Below, piece after piece: positions 17,546 through 26,459 of a DNA stretch of 64,000 nucleotides (positions are counted from its first letter, which is position 1; each line of letters opens with the position of its first letter). The translations under genes were made by a program, and so were the position numbers. The notes beneath the pieces were generated by a model. The model saw nothing but the letters and a program-made list of their open reading frames with translations, was not told the DNA's origin and ran no database searches. The stretch spans positions 124,001-188,000 of the forward strand of contig NZ_CYTO01000004.1 of assembly GCF_001458335.1 (NCBI RefSeq). Direction: 5' to 3'. Source of the stretch: Cognatishimia activa. GTDB lineage: Bacteria > Pseudomonadota > Alphaproteobacteria > Rhodobacterales > Rhodobacteraceae.

Positions 17546-20161
17546 CTATTCCGCTGCCATCCGGGGACTGTGCTGCGCGATCAACTGCGCGACTTCAGCG
17601 CGGCAAGAGCCGCAATTGGTTCCAGCACCCGTTAGCTCACCGATCAAATCAACGGTCGCACCACCTTCAACAGGGATAGCATCTAGGATTTGGTTGCGGC
17701 CCACATTCATGCAGGAACAAACCGTCGGGCCGGGGTCTTTCACGTCTTGCCCTGGGCGAGCGGCCAATACATTGATCGCGTCCGATCCCAACAAACCAAT
17801 CACGTATTCCCGTGCGACAGCCACAGGTTCAGGGCTGACAAACAAAGCTGCTGACAGTTTTCCGTCCTCAAAGAAGGCCAATCGATGAAGGCCCGTTGAC
17901 TGGTCCACCATGACCATCGGTTCTTTTAAAGTTCCGAACAGCTCTTGGCTGTAGGCTTGCCAATCAAGCTCGCCAGATCCTGCCATTTCAGCACGCCAGC
18001 CCCCTTCTGCCGGGACCTTTGCCCAGTAGTCGGACGTTGTCTCAAACGCGTTGGCGGAAATCGCGAAGGCGTACCAATCAGCTGTGAACTTGGTGATGTT
18101 GACCGCGGCGGATTTGCTTTCTGGCTGACCGGAGAAAGGGTCTACAATAGCCGGAATGATCTTTGATACCGTTGAGGCCGCCGCGGTTTGGCAGGTCCAG
18201 TGGATCGGTACAAATGGGCTTCCCTTGGCAACATCCTCGGTAATCCAGACCCGGAAAATCGCTTCGCCCGCGCGCCCTTTGACAACAGCAAGATCGGCAT
18301 CTTTCAAACCGCACGCCAGAGCGTCTTCTGGATTGATTTGCAGGAACGGCTCCGCAAGGTGCTTGGAAAGCTTCGAGGACCGCCCAGTCCGAGTCATGGT
18401 GTGCCACTGGTCCCTTTGGCGACCGGTGTTCAAACGCAATGGGTATTCTTCATCCAACTCCGCTTGCGGTGCGCGTGCGTTGACCGCCAACATGTTCGCT
18501 TTTCCCGTTGGCGTGAAGAACTTCCCATCTGCAAAGAACCGTCCGCCTTCGCGTGCGGCCGTGATCGGCCATTTCTGCGGTTCAAAACCATCAAAGTCTT
18601 CATCGGAAATGTCTGACAGCGCAGAGATGTCGAAGTCCTTGCCGAAATCGCCAGCGACTTTGGACAGCGCCGCATGTTCGCGGAAGATCTGGGCCTCATT
18701 GCGGTAGTCAAACGCCTCTTCCCACCCCATGCGGCGTCCCACTTCGGAGAAGATCTCCCAATCTGGGCGCGCTTCACCTGGGTGTGCCAGCGCCATACGT
18801 TGGCGGCTGATCGTACGGTCAGAATTGGTAACTGTGCCGCTTTTCTCGCCCCAACCTAAGGCAGGCAAGACCACGTCAGCCAAGCGCGCCGTATCGGTTT
18901 GATCGCTCAGATCACTGACCACAGTGAACGGACAGTTCTTGATCGCCTCTTCCACGAGATTGGCGTTGGGCAATGAGATTACAGGGTTCGTGCATGCCAC
19001 CCACAGCGCCTTGATCTTGCCCGCTGCGAGGGCGTCAAACATATCGACCGCTTTGAGACCAGCAGCCTCGGGCATTTCAGGCGCGTTCCAGAAGGATTTG
19101 ACTGCATCACGGTGTTGGGCGTTCTCAAGATCCAAATGCGCGGCAAGCATATTTGCCAGCCCGCCAGTCTCGCGCCCGCCCATAGCATTCGGCTGGCCCG
19201 TCACGCTAAACGGCCCACTTCCCGGCAAGCCGATGCGTCCTGTGGCCAGATGGCAATTTATGATCGAATTGACTTTTTCCGTGCCAGAAGAGGATTGGTT
19301 AATGCCCTGACTGAACACGGTGACCGTCTTTTTGGTCTTCGTGAACATATCATAAAAGGTTGCGAGATCTGCTTCAGTCAGTCCGGTCAGGCTCAAGTCT
19401 TCAGCGCGAGCCGTCTCAAGCGCTGCATCAAATCCGTTCACATGCTGGGAGACAAATTCAGCGTCTATTTCACCCTGATCGGCCAAATGTGCCAGCAACC
19501 CATTGAATAGCGCCGCATCGCCACCTGGAGCGAGTTTTAGGTGCAAGTCGGCAATATCGCAGGTAGATGTACGGCGCGGATCAACGACGACAACTTTGGT
19601 GCCGCGTTTCGCCCTTGCAGCCGCAAGACGTTGGTAAAGCACCGGGTGGCACCAAGCGAGGTTTGATCCCACCAACACCACCAAGTCTGCAAGCTCTAGA
19701 TCTTCGTATGTCCCGGGTACAGTATCGGTCCCGAAAGCGCGCTTATGGCCTGCGACTGTTGATGCCATGCAAAGGCGTGAATTGGTGTCGATATTTGCCG
19801 AGCCGATGAACCCTTTCATCAGCTTGTTGGCGACGTAGTAATCCTCGGTCAGCAATTGACCAGACACGTAAAAGGCAACGCTGTCAGGGCCATGCTCTGC
19901 GATAGTGTCTTTGAACTTGTCTGCAACCAATTGCAGAGCGTCGTCCCATTTTGCGGTTTTGCCGTCGACTTTCGGCGCCAGCAGACGACCATCAAGAGAT
20001 ACCGTATCCCCCAAAGCAAGCCCTTTGGAGCACAGCCGACCATAGTTGGCCGGATGCTCTGGGTCACCCTCAACCTTCAATGCACCATTGCCTTGTGGGG
20101 TCAGCAGAACCCCACAGCCAACGCCGCAGTAAGGACAAGTGGAACGGATCGTATCGGTCAT
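17546..20161 (-). CDS. nasA: assimilatory nitrate reductase catalytic subunit
   Basis: The 871-residue molybdopterin enzyme reduces nitrate to nitrite in the cytosol. The N-terminal 4Fe-4S cysteines are Cys9, Cys12, Cys16 and Cys44 (STCPYCGVGC and LCSKG). The molybdopterin and MGD-binding domains follow. A C-terminal BFD-like 2Fe-2S domain (CSCMNV near residue 815 and NCGSC near 848) should accept electrons from a partner reductase. It starts 33 bp after a short open frame that follows the truncated nirB. It is convergent with the PgtC-like gene. No siroheme synthase gene follows, unlike many related clusters. Confidence 0.93.
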   Translation of the reverse strand: MTDTIRSTCPYCGVGCGVLLTPQGNGALKVEGDPEHPANYGRLCSKGLALGDTVSLDGRLLAPKVDGKTAKWDDALQLVADKFKDTIAEHGPDSVAFYVSGQLLTEDYYVANKLMKGFIGSANIDTNSRLCMASTVAGHKRAFGTDTVPGTYEDLELADLVVLVGSNLAWCHPVLYQRLAAARAKRGTKVVVVDPRRTSTCDIADLHLKLAPGGDAALFNGLLAHLADQGEIDAEFVSQHVNGFDAALETARAEDLSLTGLTEADLATFYDMFTKTKKTVTVFSQGINQSSSGTEKVNSIINCHLATGRIGLPGSGPFSVTGQPNAMGGRETGGLANMLAAHLDLENAQHRDAVKSFWNAPEMPEAAGLKAVDMFDALAAGKIKALWVACTNPVISLPNANLVEEAIKNCPFTVVSDLSDQTDTARLADVVLPALGWGEKSGTVTNSDRTISRQRMALAHPGEARPDWEIFSEVGRRMGWEEAFDYRNEAQIFREHAALSKVAGDFGKDFDISALSDISDEDFDGFEPQKWPITAAREGGRFFADGKFFTPTGKANMLAVNARAPQAELDEEYPLRLNTGRQRDQWHTMTRTGRSSKLSKHLAEPFLQINPEDALACGLKDADLAVVKGRAGEAIFRVWITEDVAKGSPFVPIHWTCQTAAASTVSKIIPAIVDPFSGQPESKSAAVNITKFTADWYAFAISANAFETTSDYWAKVPAEGGWRAEMAGSGELDWQAYSQELFGTLKEPMVMVDQSTGLHRLAFFEDGKLSAALFVSPEPVAVAREYVIGLLGSDAINVLAARPGQDVKDPGPTVCSCMNVGRNQILDAIPVEGGATVDLIGELTGAGTNCGSCRAEVAQLIAQHSPRMAAE

Positions 20162-20193
20162 TGGGCTGCCTGCTTCATCAATCGGTTTCGCTA

Positions 20194-20254
20194 TTAAGCG
20201 CCCGCGGCGATGCCTTTAGGTTTGCTGTTTTTGTCTGTGGCGCGGCCATTTTCT
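20194..20254 (-). other. possible deletion scar between truncated nirB and nasA
   Basis: After the TGA that ends the NirB-like protein at 20255-20257, a different minus-strand frame that already overlaps its last codons stays open to a TAA at 20194-20196, reading AIAVWPGEENGRATDKNSK and onward to AAGA. It has no start of its own. It could be the tail of a gene whose front was lost in a deletion that also removed the nitrite reductase half of nirB, or plain spacer. The source gene is not recognised. Confidence 0.3.
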
Positions 20255-21490
20255 TCACCCGGCCAGACTGCAATGGCCGCCAAGCGCCTCAAGCGGTGCT
20301 CCGCCTTGGAAATTTGGACCAAAGATTAGAGTGTCGCGCATGTCGGAGATGTTTGTTCGGTCTTTTATAAGCCCGTGAAACCACGGCCCATCGCCAGTGT
20401 CGCCATACATAACGGCACCAACCAAACGGTTTCCTTCAATGACGAGCCGTTTGTAGCTGCATGTTGCTGGGTCGCGGAAAACGATCTCTTCGCGGTTTTC
20501 ATTGTCCGCAAAATCTCCAGCACTGAAAAGATCACAGCCCGTGACTTTGAGCTTTGTCGCCGTCTCTTTGTTCACAAACTGGGCTTCTTTTCCGAGAAGC
20601 GTTTGCGCGGCGACTTTTGCTTGCTCATAGAGCGGTGCAACAAGGCCAAAGATCGCCCCATCGTGTTCGACACACTCGCCGATGGACAGCACGTCTGGAT
20701 CCGAGGTGACCATCTGGCCATCCACCTTGATCCCGCGCCCCACATCCAGCCCGCACTCTGCCCCCAGAGCGGTGGATGGACGGATACCAACGGCCATACA
20801 AAGAAGATCACATGGCAGCTCTGTGCCATCATCCAGCTTCAGCGCTTTGACTTTGCCATTCTCACCTAGGATCTCTTTGGAGTTTGTAGAACAAAGCACT
20901 GTTATCCCACGATCGGTTAGCTCTTTGCGCAGCAGAAAGCCTGCGGCTGGATCGAGCTGGCGCTCCATCAAGTGCCCCATGAGGTGCACAACAGTGACGT
21001 CGACGCCGCGCATTTGCATGCCTGCCGCCGCTTCTAGGCCAAGCAGACCGCCACCAATGACGATGGCTTTTTTGCCCGAAGCCAAATTCATCATCGCTTC
21101 GGTGTCTTCCAAATCGCGGTAAGGAAGCACGCCTTCCAGATCGTGACCGGGCATCGGAATGATAAACGGCGTAGAGCCCGTGGCGATCACCAGCTTATCG
21201 TAAGGCACGTCGCCATTCTCGCCGGTGACAATCTTGGCGCTGCGATCAATTGCGACGACACGCTCGCCAAACCGGCAGGCGATTTCGTGCTTTTTGTAGA
21301 AATCGTCGTCATGGGTAACGATGTCACCAAAGGTCTTTTCGCCCGACAAGACCGGGGACAGCATAAGTCTGTTGTATGTACCGCGCGGTTCTGCGTTGAA
21401 GAGGGTGATATTCCACTGCCCCTCCTCAAGCAGATGATCAATCAGCCGTCCTGCCGCCATACCTGCACCGATAATGACGATATTCTGCAC
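20255..21490 (-). CDS. NirB-like FAD/NAD(P) oxidoreductase lacking the nitrite reductase half
   Basis: The 411-residue protein matches the N-terminal half of the assimilatory nitrite reductase NirB: FAD motif IIGAGMAAGRL (residues 5-15), NAD motif VIGGGLLGLEAA near 145, GIRPSTALGAECGLDVGRGIKVD, IGECVEHDGAIFGLVAPLYEQAKVAA split by the C-terminal reductase domain, and then FGPNFQGGAPLE. In NirB (about 810-850 residues) the BFD, sulfite/nitrite reductase ferredoxin-like and siroheme domains come next; here the protein ends eight residues after a short divergent tail. The GTG start at 21488-21490 has ACGGAG upstream. It may still work as an electron-transfer subunit for NasA, like the separate flavoprotein of Klebsiella, or be the remnant of a full nirB. 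Confidence 0.8.
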   Translation of the reverse strand: MQNIVIIGAGMAAGRLIDHLLEEGQWNITLFNAEPRGTYNRLMLSPVLSGEKTFGDIVTHDDDFYKKHEIACRFGERVVAIDRSAKIVTGENGDVPYDKLVIATGSTPFIIPMPGHDLEGVLPYRDLEDTEAMMNLASGKKAIVIGGGLLGLEAAAGMQMRGVDVTVVHLMGHLMERQLDPAAGFLLRKELTDRGITVLCSTNSKEILGENGKVKALKLDDGTELPCDLLCMAVGIRPSTALGAECGLDVGRGIKVDGQMVTSDPDVLSIGECVEHDGAIFGLVAPLYEQAKVAAQTLLGKEAQFVNKETATKLKVTGCDLFSAGDFADNENREEIVFRDPATCSYKRLVIEGNRLVGAVMYGDTGDGPWFHGLIKDRTNISDMRDTLIFGPNFQGGAPLEALGGHCSLAG

Positions 21491-21591
21491 GATCTTGCTC
21501 CGTTAGTTTGTGCGGTACGCTGCAGGCTCGTGATGCGAACCCGGCATTTCCGAAAATGTAACTCTGTTCACAGGCCTGCGTGGCCTGGCGA

Positions 21592-22008
21592 TTATTCAAC
21601 CGGGTATGCCGCCGCCTTCATCACACCGGCGAGCGTCGTATAGGCACCCGTCCAAGCGTCTTTCACACTCGGCGTAAACTCCTCACCCAGCCCTTTTTCC
21701 AAAGTGCGCAGCAAGGATGCGCCGACCGCATCGTAGTCTTCGGGCTTTACCCCGTAGTCGACATGACGGACCGCCATTTGCTCGGCAACTGGGACGATCT
21801 TATCCAAATCACGCAGTCCGCTTACGACAGTCGCAAGACTCGCCATCAGCTTACTTCCTTGTTCCTTCATGTCTGAATTCACAAAATAGGGCTTCACCCG
21901 AGGCGCCGTTTCAAACAAGTCAGCATAGAAAATCTCTGCCGCTGCATCTTTGATCGGAACCACTTTGGAAAAGCTATCTTGCACAAGCTGGATGGCGTTC
22001 TCGTCCAT
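21592..22008 (-). CDS. single-domain bacterial globin in the nitrate assimilation operon
   Basis: The 138-residue protein is a three-over-three globin of the flavohaemoglobin/Vitreoscilla type: Tyr28 at the B10 position in EIFYADLF, Phe42 at CD1 and proximal His82 in MAVRHVDYGV. There is no reductase domain. It begins 5 bp after the ABC ATPase gene and shares its ribosome binding region, so it is cotranscribed with the nitrate transporter. A likely role is binding or detoxifying nitric oxide formed as a side product of nitrate reduction, with an external reductase; this is inferred from context. Confidence 0.88.
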   Translation of the reverse strand: MDENAIQLVQDSFSKVVPIKDAAAEIFYADLFETAPRVKPYFVNSDMKEQGSKLMASLATVVSGLRDLDKIVPVAEQMAVRHVDYGVKPEDYDAVGASLLRTLEKGLGEEFTPSVKDAWTGAYTTLAGVMKAAAYPVE

Positions 22009-22013
22009 ATTTT

Positions 22014-23693
22014 TTACTCCGCTGCTAAGGCTGGTTTTGGCTTCGGCTTAGGTTTTGCCCCGTGTTCGTACTCTTCCAAGAAGTCGAGAACTTCCTGACG
22101 GTATGTGTAATAATCTGGATGCTCGAGCAGTGCTTTGCGGGTCCGTGGGCGCGGCAGATCTACTTCGGTGATCTTACCGATTGTCGCCTGTGGACCATTG
22201 GTCATCATGACCACGCGGTCAGCCAGCAGGATCGCTTCGTCCACATCATGGGTCACACAGATCGCAGTCACTTTGGTGCGAGACCAAACTTCCATGAGAA
22301 CCTCTTGCAGTTCCCAACGGGTCAGAGAGTCCAGCATCCCGAACGGTTCATCCAAAAGAAGCAATTTTGGAGACAGAGCGAAGGCACGTGCGATGCCCAC
22401 ACGTTGCTTCATACCGTTGGACATATCAGACGCGGACTTATCCATTGCGTCGGCCAAACCGACCCGCTCAAGATAATATTCCACCACGTCCTGCCGTTCG
22501 GCCTGAGACGCCTTTGGATAGACTTTATTCACACCGATCGCGCAGTTCTCACGCGCCGTGAGCCATGGGAAAAGGTTCGGAGATTGGAACACCACCGCAC
22601 GTTCTGGGTCTGCGCCCTCTACATGACGACCATCCAGTTTGATGGCACCTTTGGAGATCTCGTTCAGACCTGCAGCCATGGTCAAAACCGTGGACTTACC
22701 GCAGCCAGAGTGACCGATCAGCGAGATGAACTCACCCTTGTTGATTTTCAGGTCAAAGTCTTCAACCACGGTCAATGGACCTTTAGGCGTTGGGTAAACT
22801 TTGTGAAGTTGCGAGAAGTCCAAGAAGCGGTTTTCGATCAGACCTTCTTGAGCTTGTGCAACTGCCGCTGGAACACCATGGATCGGTGTCACGTTTGGCA
22901 GCTCTTTGGTGCCTTCAACCTTCGCTTCAATGCCTACATCCATCAGGTAGTTGGTCACTTCCATGCGGAGCTTTTTGAAGGTTTCGTCATTGTTCATCGC
23001 GGTGCGATCACGCGGACGCTCTAGTGGCACTTTGAACTCTTGGCCCAGGGTCCCATCGGGGTTCAGCGCAATAATGCGATCCGCCATGACAATGGCTTCG
23101 TCCACATCGTTGGTGATCAGCACACAGGTCTGTTTTTCAGCTGCCCAGATCGAAACGATCTCATCCGCTAGGTTGCCCCGTGTCAAAGCATCCAGCGCTG
23201 ACAACGGTTCATCCAGCAAAAGCATTTCTGGCTTCATCGCCAAGGCGCGCGCGACGTTCACACGCTGACGCATACCACCGGACAGTTCCGCCGGACGGCG
23301 GGATGCCGCGTGGCTGAGGCCAACCATTTTGACGTAATGGGCGACTTTCTCTTCTTTTTCTGCGTTGGACAGTTTCGGGAAAACGCTGTCGACCGCCAGG
23401 CGCACGTTTCCAGAAACAGACAACCAAGGCATCAAAGAATAGCTTTGGAAAATCACACCGCGCTCAGGGCCCGGGCCTTTGATCTCTTTGCCTTTGTAAG
23501 TCAGAGCCCCTTCAGTGGGCATCTCCAGACCTGCCAGAAGGTTGATCAGCGTGGTTTTACCCGTGCCTGAGAAGCCGAGGAGAACGAGGAACTCGCCCTC
23601 CTCTACTTTCAGATTGATGTTCTTCAAAACGTCGGTCTTGGCAGTGCCTTCACCGAAGCTTTTAGAAACGTTATCGAGTTTCAGAATGGCCAT
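22014..23693 (-). CDS. nitrate ABC transporter, fused double ATPase
   Basis: The 559-residue protein contains two complete ABC ATPase domains in tandem. The first has Walker A GFSGTGKTTL near residue 40, signature LSGGMRQRV and Walker B LLLDEPLSALD. The second starts near residue 295 with GHSGCGKSTV, a weaker signature MSNGMKQRV, and LLLDEPFGMLD. It thus combines NrtC-type and NrtD-type roles in one chain, without the binding-protein-like C-terminus of cyanobacterial NrtC. It powers nitrate/nitrite uptake with NrtB and NrtA. It is 8 bp from nrtB. Confidence 0.92.
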   Translation of the reverse strand: MAILKLDNVSKSFGEGTAKTDVLKNINLKVEEGEFLVLLGFSGTGKTTLINLLAGLEMPTEGALTYKGKEIKGPGPERGVIFQSYSLMPWLSVSGNVRLAVDSVFPKLSNAEKEEKVAHYVKMVGLSHAASRRPAELSGGMRQRVNVARALAMKPEMLLLDEPLSALDALTRGNLADEIVSIWAAEKQTCVLITNDVDEAIVMADRIIALNPDGTLGQEFKVPLERPRDRTAMNNDETFKKLRMEVTNYLMDVGIEAKVEGTKELPNVTPIHGVPAAVAQAQEGLIENRFLDFSQLHKVYPTPKGPLTVVEDFDLKINKGEFISLIGHSGCGKSTVLTMAAGLNEISKGAIKLDGRHVEGADPERAVVFQSPNLFPWLTARENCAIGVNKVYPKASQAERQDVVEYYLERVGLADAMDKSASDMSNGMKQRVGIARAFALSPKLLLLDEPFGMLDSLTRWELQEVLMEVWSRTKVTAICVTHDVDEAILLADRVVMMTNGPQATIGKITEVDLPRPRTRKALLEHPDYYTYRQEVLDFLEEYEHGAKPKPKPKPALAAE

Positions 23694-23701
23694 GGGTCAG
23701 A

Positions 23702-24784
23702 TTACCGGTTGTTTGTGAAGGTGAAGGCGGCTTGGATCGCATACATCAGACGGTCCAGCAGGAAGCCGATGATGCCGATGGTGAAGACTGCCACCATGAT
23801 TTTCGCCAAGGACTGAGAGGAACCGTTCTGGAATTCGTCCCATACGAATTTGCCGAGACCTGGGTTTTGCGCCAGCATTTCAGCCGCAATCAGAACCATC
23901 CAGCCCACACCGAGGGACAGACGCAGACCGGTAAAGATCAGCGGCAACGCAGAAGGCAGAACCAGCTTCGTGATCTTGGTCCATGTGTTCATTTTCAGAA
24001 CTTTGGATACGGATACGAGGTCTTTGTCGATGCTGCTCACACCCAGTGCGGTGTTGATCAAAGTCGGCCACAGGGAACAAAGCGTCACAGTAATCGCAGA
24101 GTTCAGGAAGGACTTCGCGAACCAGCCGTCACCGTCAACCGCATAGGTCGCGGAAACGATCATGGTCACGATGGGCAGCCATGCCAGCGGAGAGACCGGT
24201 TTGAAGATCTGTACCAGAGGGTTGATGGCTGCGTTTGCGTAAGGAGAAAGACCTGCAAGGATGCCCAGCGGGATCGCCACTGCAGAGGCAATCAAGAAGC
24301 CGAAGAAAACGGTTTTGATCGATGTCCAGATCTGCGCGTAGTAGCTTGGTGCACCGGTAAATGCGCGCTCTTTAGGCTCTTTACCTTGTGCGATCAGGCG
24401 CTCGTTCAGCTGCGCAACTTTTTCTTCAAATTGCGCTTTTTTCGCTGCTTTGGCCTGCGCATCTTCGTGCAAGTTAACCGCTTGTTCCCAAACCTGAGAT
24501 GGGCCAGGAACCGCGCCCAAAGAGGTTTGAACCGTTGGTGCCAAAGTGCCCCAGAGAAACAAGAAGCCCGCAATCGCCAAAACTGGGACACCCGCTAGTT
24601 TCCAGATTTCTTTGTACTGGGCCTGAGGGTTGTCGCCGGCAATCGCACGGAAAATCGGTGTTAGCCAACCGAGGCCCAAAACTGTGAACCATGTATCGGC
24701 TTTGTTGATCCATGTGAAAATCTTGGCTTTCCGCGCTTCGCGGGCGGCCTGGTCATCCAACTGCTGTGGATCGATGGCGGTCAT
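23702..24784 (-). CDS. nrtB: nitrate ABC transporter permease
   Basis: The 360-residue inner-membrane permease has about six or seven hydrophobic segments and the binding-protein-dependent transport motif region near VGWMVLIAAEMLAQNPGLG (EMLA...G). A hydrophilic, Lys/Glu-rich insert of about 50 residues (near 110-160) may be a cytosolic or periplasmic loop. The ATG is preceded by AAGGAG. It follows nrtA by about 150 bp and precedes the ATPase by 8 bp. Confidence 0.92.
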   Translation of the reverse strand: MTAIDPQQLDDQAAREARKAKIFTWINKADTWFTVLGLGWLTPIFRAIAGDNPQAQYKEIWKLAGVPVLAIAGFLFLWGTLAPTVQTSLGAVPGPSQVWEQAVNLHEDAQAKAAKKAQFEEKVAQLNERLIAQGKEPKERAFTGAPSYYAQIWTSIKTVFFGFLIASAVAIPLGILAGLSPYANAAINPLVQIFKPVSPLAWLPIVTMIVSATYAVDGDGWFAKSFLNSAITVTLCSLWPTLINTALGVSSIDKDLVSVSKVLKMNTWTKITKLVLPSALPLIFTGLRLSLGVGWMVLIAAEMLAQNPGLGKFVWDEFQNGSSQSLAKIMVAVFTIGIIGFLLDRLMYAIQAAFTFTNNR

Positions 24785-24899
24785 TGTTTTGCTCCTTGGG
24801 TGGGCCGGGGGGGCTTTTTTGGCTCCGGACCTTGGTTTTTGCGATCAGAGCTGCACCCGGAGAGAAGGGCGCAGGTCAAAGCGCGAAATGTTTGGGTGA

Positions 24900-24925
24900 G
24901 GCGCCCCATTGCGGGACGCCCCAGA
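24900..24925 (-). repeat. hairpin between nrtA and nrtB
   Basis: On the minus strand, GGCGTCCC pairs with GGGGCGCC (eight pairs, one G-U) around the loop GCAAT, about 10 bp after the nrtA stop. There is no T-run. Such a hairpin after a binding-protein gene commonly protects the mRNA 3' end and raises the yield of the binding protein relative to the permease. Confidence 0.45.
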
Positions 24926-24933
24926 GGGTGAAG

Positions 24934-26298
24934 TTAACCCTGTACTTCTGTGCCTACGACGATCTGTTCGCCTTTCAGGCCGATTGGCAGGCTTTCCAGG
25001 TAAGCGTTAGGTGCTTTGCCGTCGTAAGGGATGCCGTCGATGATGTCGGCTGCAGGTGTCGCGGCCTTGAAGCCATCGCTGTCCCAAGGGAAGTCAGCCG
25101 CGTCTGCGTAACCTTCTTCAACAACCAGTTTAGCTGCTTCCAGATAGATGTCTGGACGGTAAACAGACTTCGCGGTTTCAAAGTACCATTCGTCGGACTT
25201 TGCTTCTGCAATCTGACCCCAGCGACGCATCTGTGTCAGATACCAGATCGCATCAGAGTAGAATGGGTAAGTCGCGTTGTAGCGGAAGAACACGTTGAAG
25301 TCAGGAACGTCACGCTTGTCGCCTTTTTCGTACTCAAAAGTACCAGTCATGGACGCCGCGATTACATCATAGTCCGCACCCACATATTCTGGGCGGCTGA
25401 GGATTTCTACAGCAGCAGGACGGTTGGCGTTGTCGTTTTCGTCCAACCAGATCGCTGCACGGATCAGAGCCTTAACAACCGCTTTTGTGGTGTTTGGATA
25501 CATTTCAGAGAATTCTTTGGTGATACCAAAAACTTTCTCTGGGTTGTTTTTCCAAAGTTCGTAGTCAGTGATGACAGGAACACCAATACCTTTGAACACA
25601 GCCTGCTGGTTCCAAGGCTCACCCACACAGTAACCATAGATCGTGCCCGCTTCCAAAGTCGCTGGCATCTGTGGAGGAGGCGTCACAGACAGAAGAACGT
25701 CCGCACCGATCTGACCGGTGATGTTTTCAGGGGAGTAGTAGCCTGGTTCCAGACCACCCGCCGCCAGCCAGTAGCGCAGTTCGTAGTTGTGTGTGGAAAC
25801 CGGGAAAACCATACCCATGTTGAACGGCTTGCCTTCGGCAGTGTACTTCTCAACAACAGGTTTCAGAGCCGCCGCGCTGATTGGGTGCTGAGGGCGGCCA
25901 TCTTCCATCAATGGAATATTTGGCTTCATTTCTTCCCAGATCTCGTTGGAAACGGTGATGCCGTTACCGTTGAGGTCCATTGAGAATGGGGTGATGATGT
26001 GCGCTTCGGTACCAAAACCGATGGTCGCCGCCAAAGGCTGACCCGCAAGCATGTGCGCGCCGTCTAGCTGACCGTCGATCACACCGTCCAGCAGAACTTT
26101 CCAGTTCGCCTGCGCTTCCAGCGTTACAAATAGGCCCTCGTCCAGAAAGTAACCCTGTTCATATGCAACCGCCAATGGCGCCATGTCAGTCAGCTTAATA
26201 AAGCCGAATGTGAGTTCGTCTTTTTCCAGGTCCAACTGCGCAAGTGCCGGGGAGGCCATTGCAACGGTTGTCGCTAGAATTGAAGCAATGCGTTTCAT
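24934..26298 (-). CDS. nrtA: nitrate ABC transporter substrate-binding protein
   Basis: The 454-residue protein belongs to the NrtA/CmpA/NasF family and should capture nitrate in the periplasm. The signal peptide is [20 protein letters not shown]. The mature protein has the family blocks [47 protein letters not shown] and YCVGEPWN. It is the first gene after the ANTAR-type leader, so its transcription is expected to depend on NasT. AAGGAC upstream acts as ribosome binding site. It has length typical of the family. Confidence 0.95.
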   Translation of the reverse strand: MKRIASILATTVAMASPALAQLDLEKDELTFGFIKLTDMAPLAVAYEQGYFLDEGLFVTLEAQANWKVLLDGVIDGQLDGAHMLAGQPLAATIGFGTEAHIITPFSMDLNGNGITVSNEIWEEMKPNIPLMEDGRPQHPISAAALKPVVEKYTAEGKPFNMGMVFPVSTHNYELRYWLAAGGLEPGYYSPENITGQIGADVLLSVTPPPQMPATLEAGTIYGYCVGEPWNQQAVFKGIGVPVITDYELWKNNPEKVFGITKEFSEMYPNTTKAVVKALIRAAIWLDENDNANRPAAVEILSRPEYVGADYDVIAASMTGTFEYEKGDKRDVPDFNVFFRYNATYPFYSDAIWYLTQMRRWGQIAEAKSDEWYFETAKSVYRPDIYLEAAKLVVEEGYADAADFPWDSDGFKAATPAADIIDGIPYDGKAPNAYLESLPIGLKGEQIVVGTEVQG

Positions 26299-26339
26299 TC
26301 ATACCGTCCTTGTTCAGGCCCATCCAAAAAGAAGTGGGC

Positions 26340-26402
26340 AATAAAAAAGCCGCCGACAGTTGGGCCCAGGGAGGAGGAGGAACCCAGTGTCGAGCGGCTT
26401 TG
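26340..26402 (-). terminator. leader terminator upstream of nrtA
   Basis: On the minus strand, AGCCGC (26399-26394) pairs with GCGGCT (26353-26348), extended by CGACA/TGTCG and TGGG/CCCA with small bulges. A run of six T follows, 42 bases before the nrtA start. It is a long intrinsic terminator in front of a gene rather than after one. Its 5' arm is shared with the preceding hexaloop hairpin, so the two folds exclude each other. Confidence 0.8.
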
Positions 26403-26405
26403 CTC
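26392..26405 (-). promoter_or_regulatory. ANTAR-type hairpin P2 (NasT target) overlapping the terminator
   Basis: The stem is GAGC/GCTC and the loop is AAAGCC, six bases with A at position 1 and G at position 4, as in known ANTAR protein targets. A G-T pair can extend the stem. The hairpin uses bases 26394-26401, which form the 5' arm of the terminator. Binding of NasT here should block termination and allow nrtA transcription. Confidence 0.7.
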
Positions 26406-26437
26406 AGTCATTCCGCACGTGCGAAATAAATCTATGT

Positions 26438-26459
26438 TTCAGAGCGCCTTTGCTCTGAA
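26438..26459 (-). promoter_or_regulatory. ANTAR-type hairpin P1 (NasT target)
   Basis: A perfect 8-bp stem TTCAGAGC/GCTCTGAA encloses the six-base loop AAAGGC, again with A1 and G4. It lies 32 bases 5' of P2 on the nrtA leader. Two such hairpins in tandem form the known ANTAR RNA motif; the regulator nasT is encoded just upstream. Confidence 0.75.

Noticed and set aside
20255-20300. NirB C-terminus lost by simple frameshift
   Set aside because: None of the three frames to nasA carries BFD or siroheme-domain sequence and only 93 bp are available, so a frameshift alone cannot hide about 400 residues; a deletion or a natively short protein is needed.
22062-23024. 320-codon open frame opposite the fused ATPase
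   Set aside because: Antisense shadow of a strongly conserved ABC ATPase gene.
24766-25983. 405-codon open frame on the plus strand opposite nrtA
   Set aside because: Antisense shadow of nrtA; no ribosome binding site or recognisable domain.
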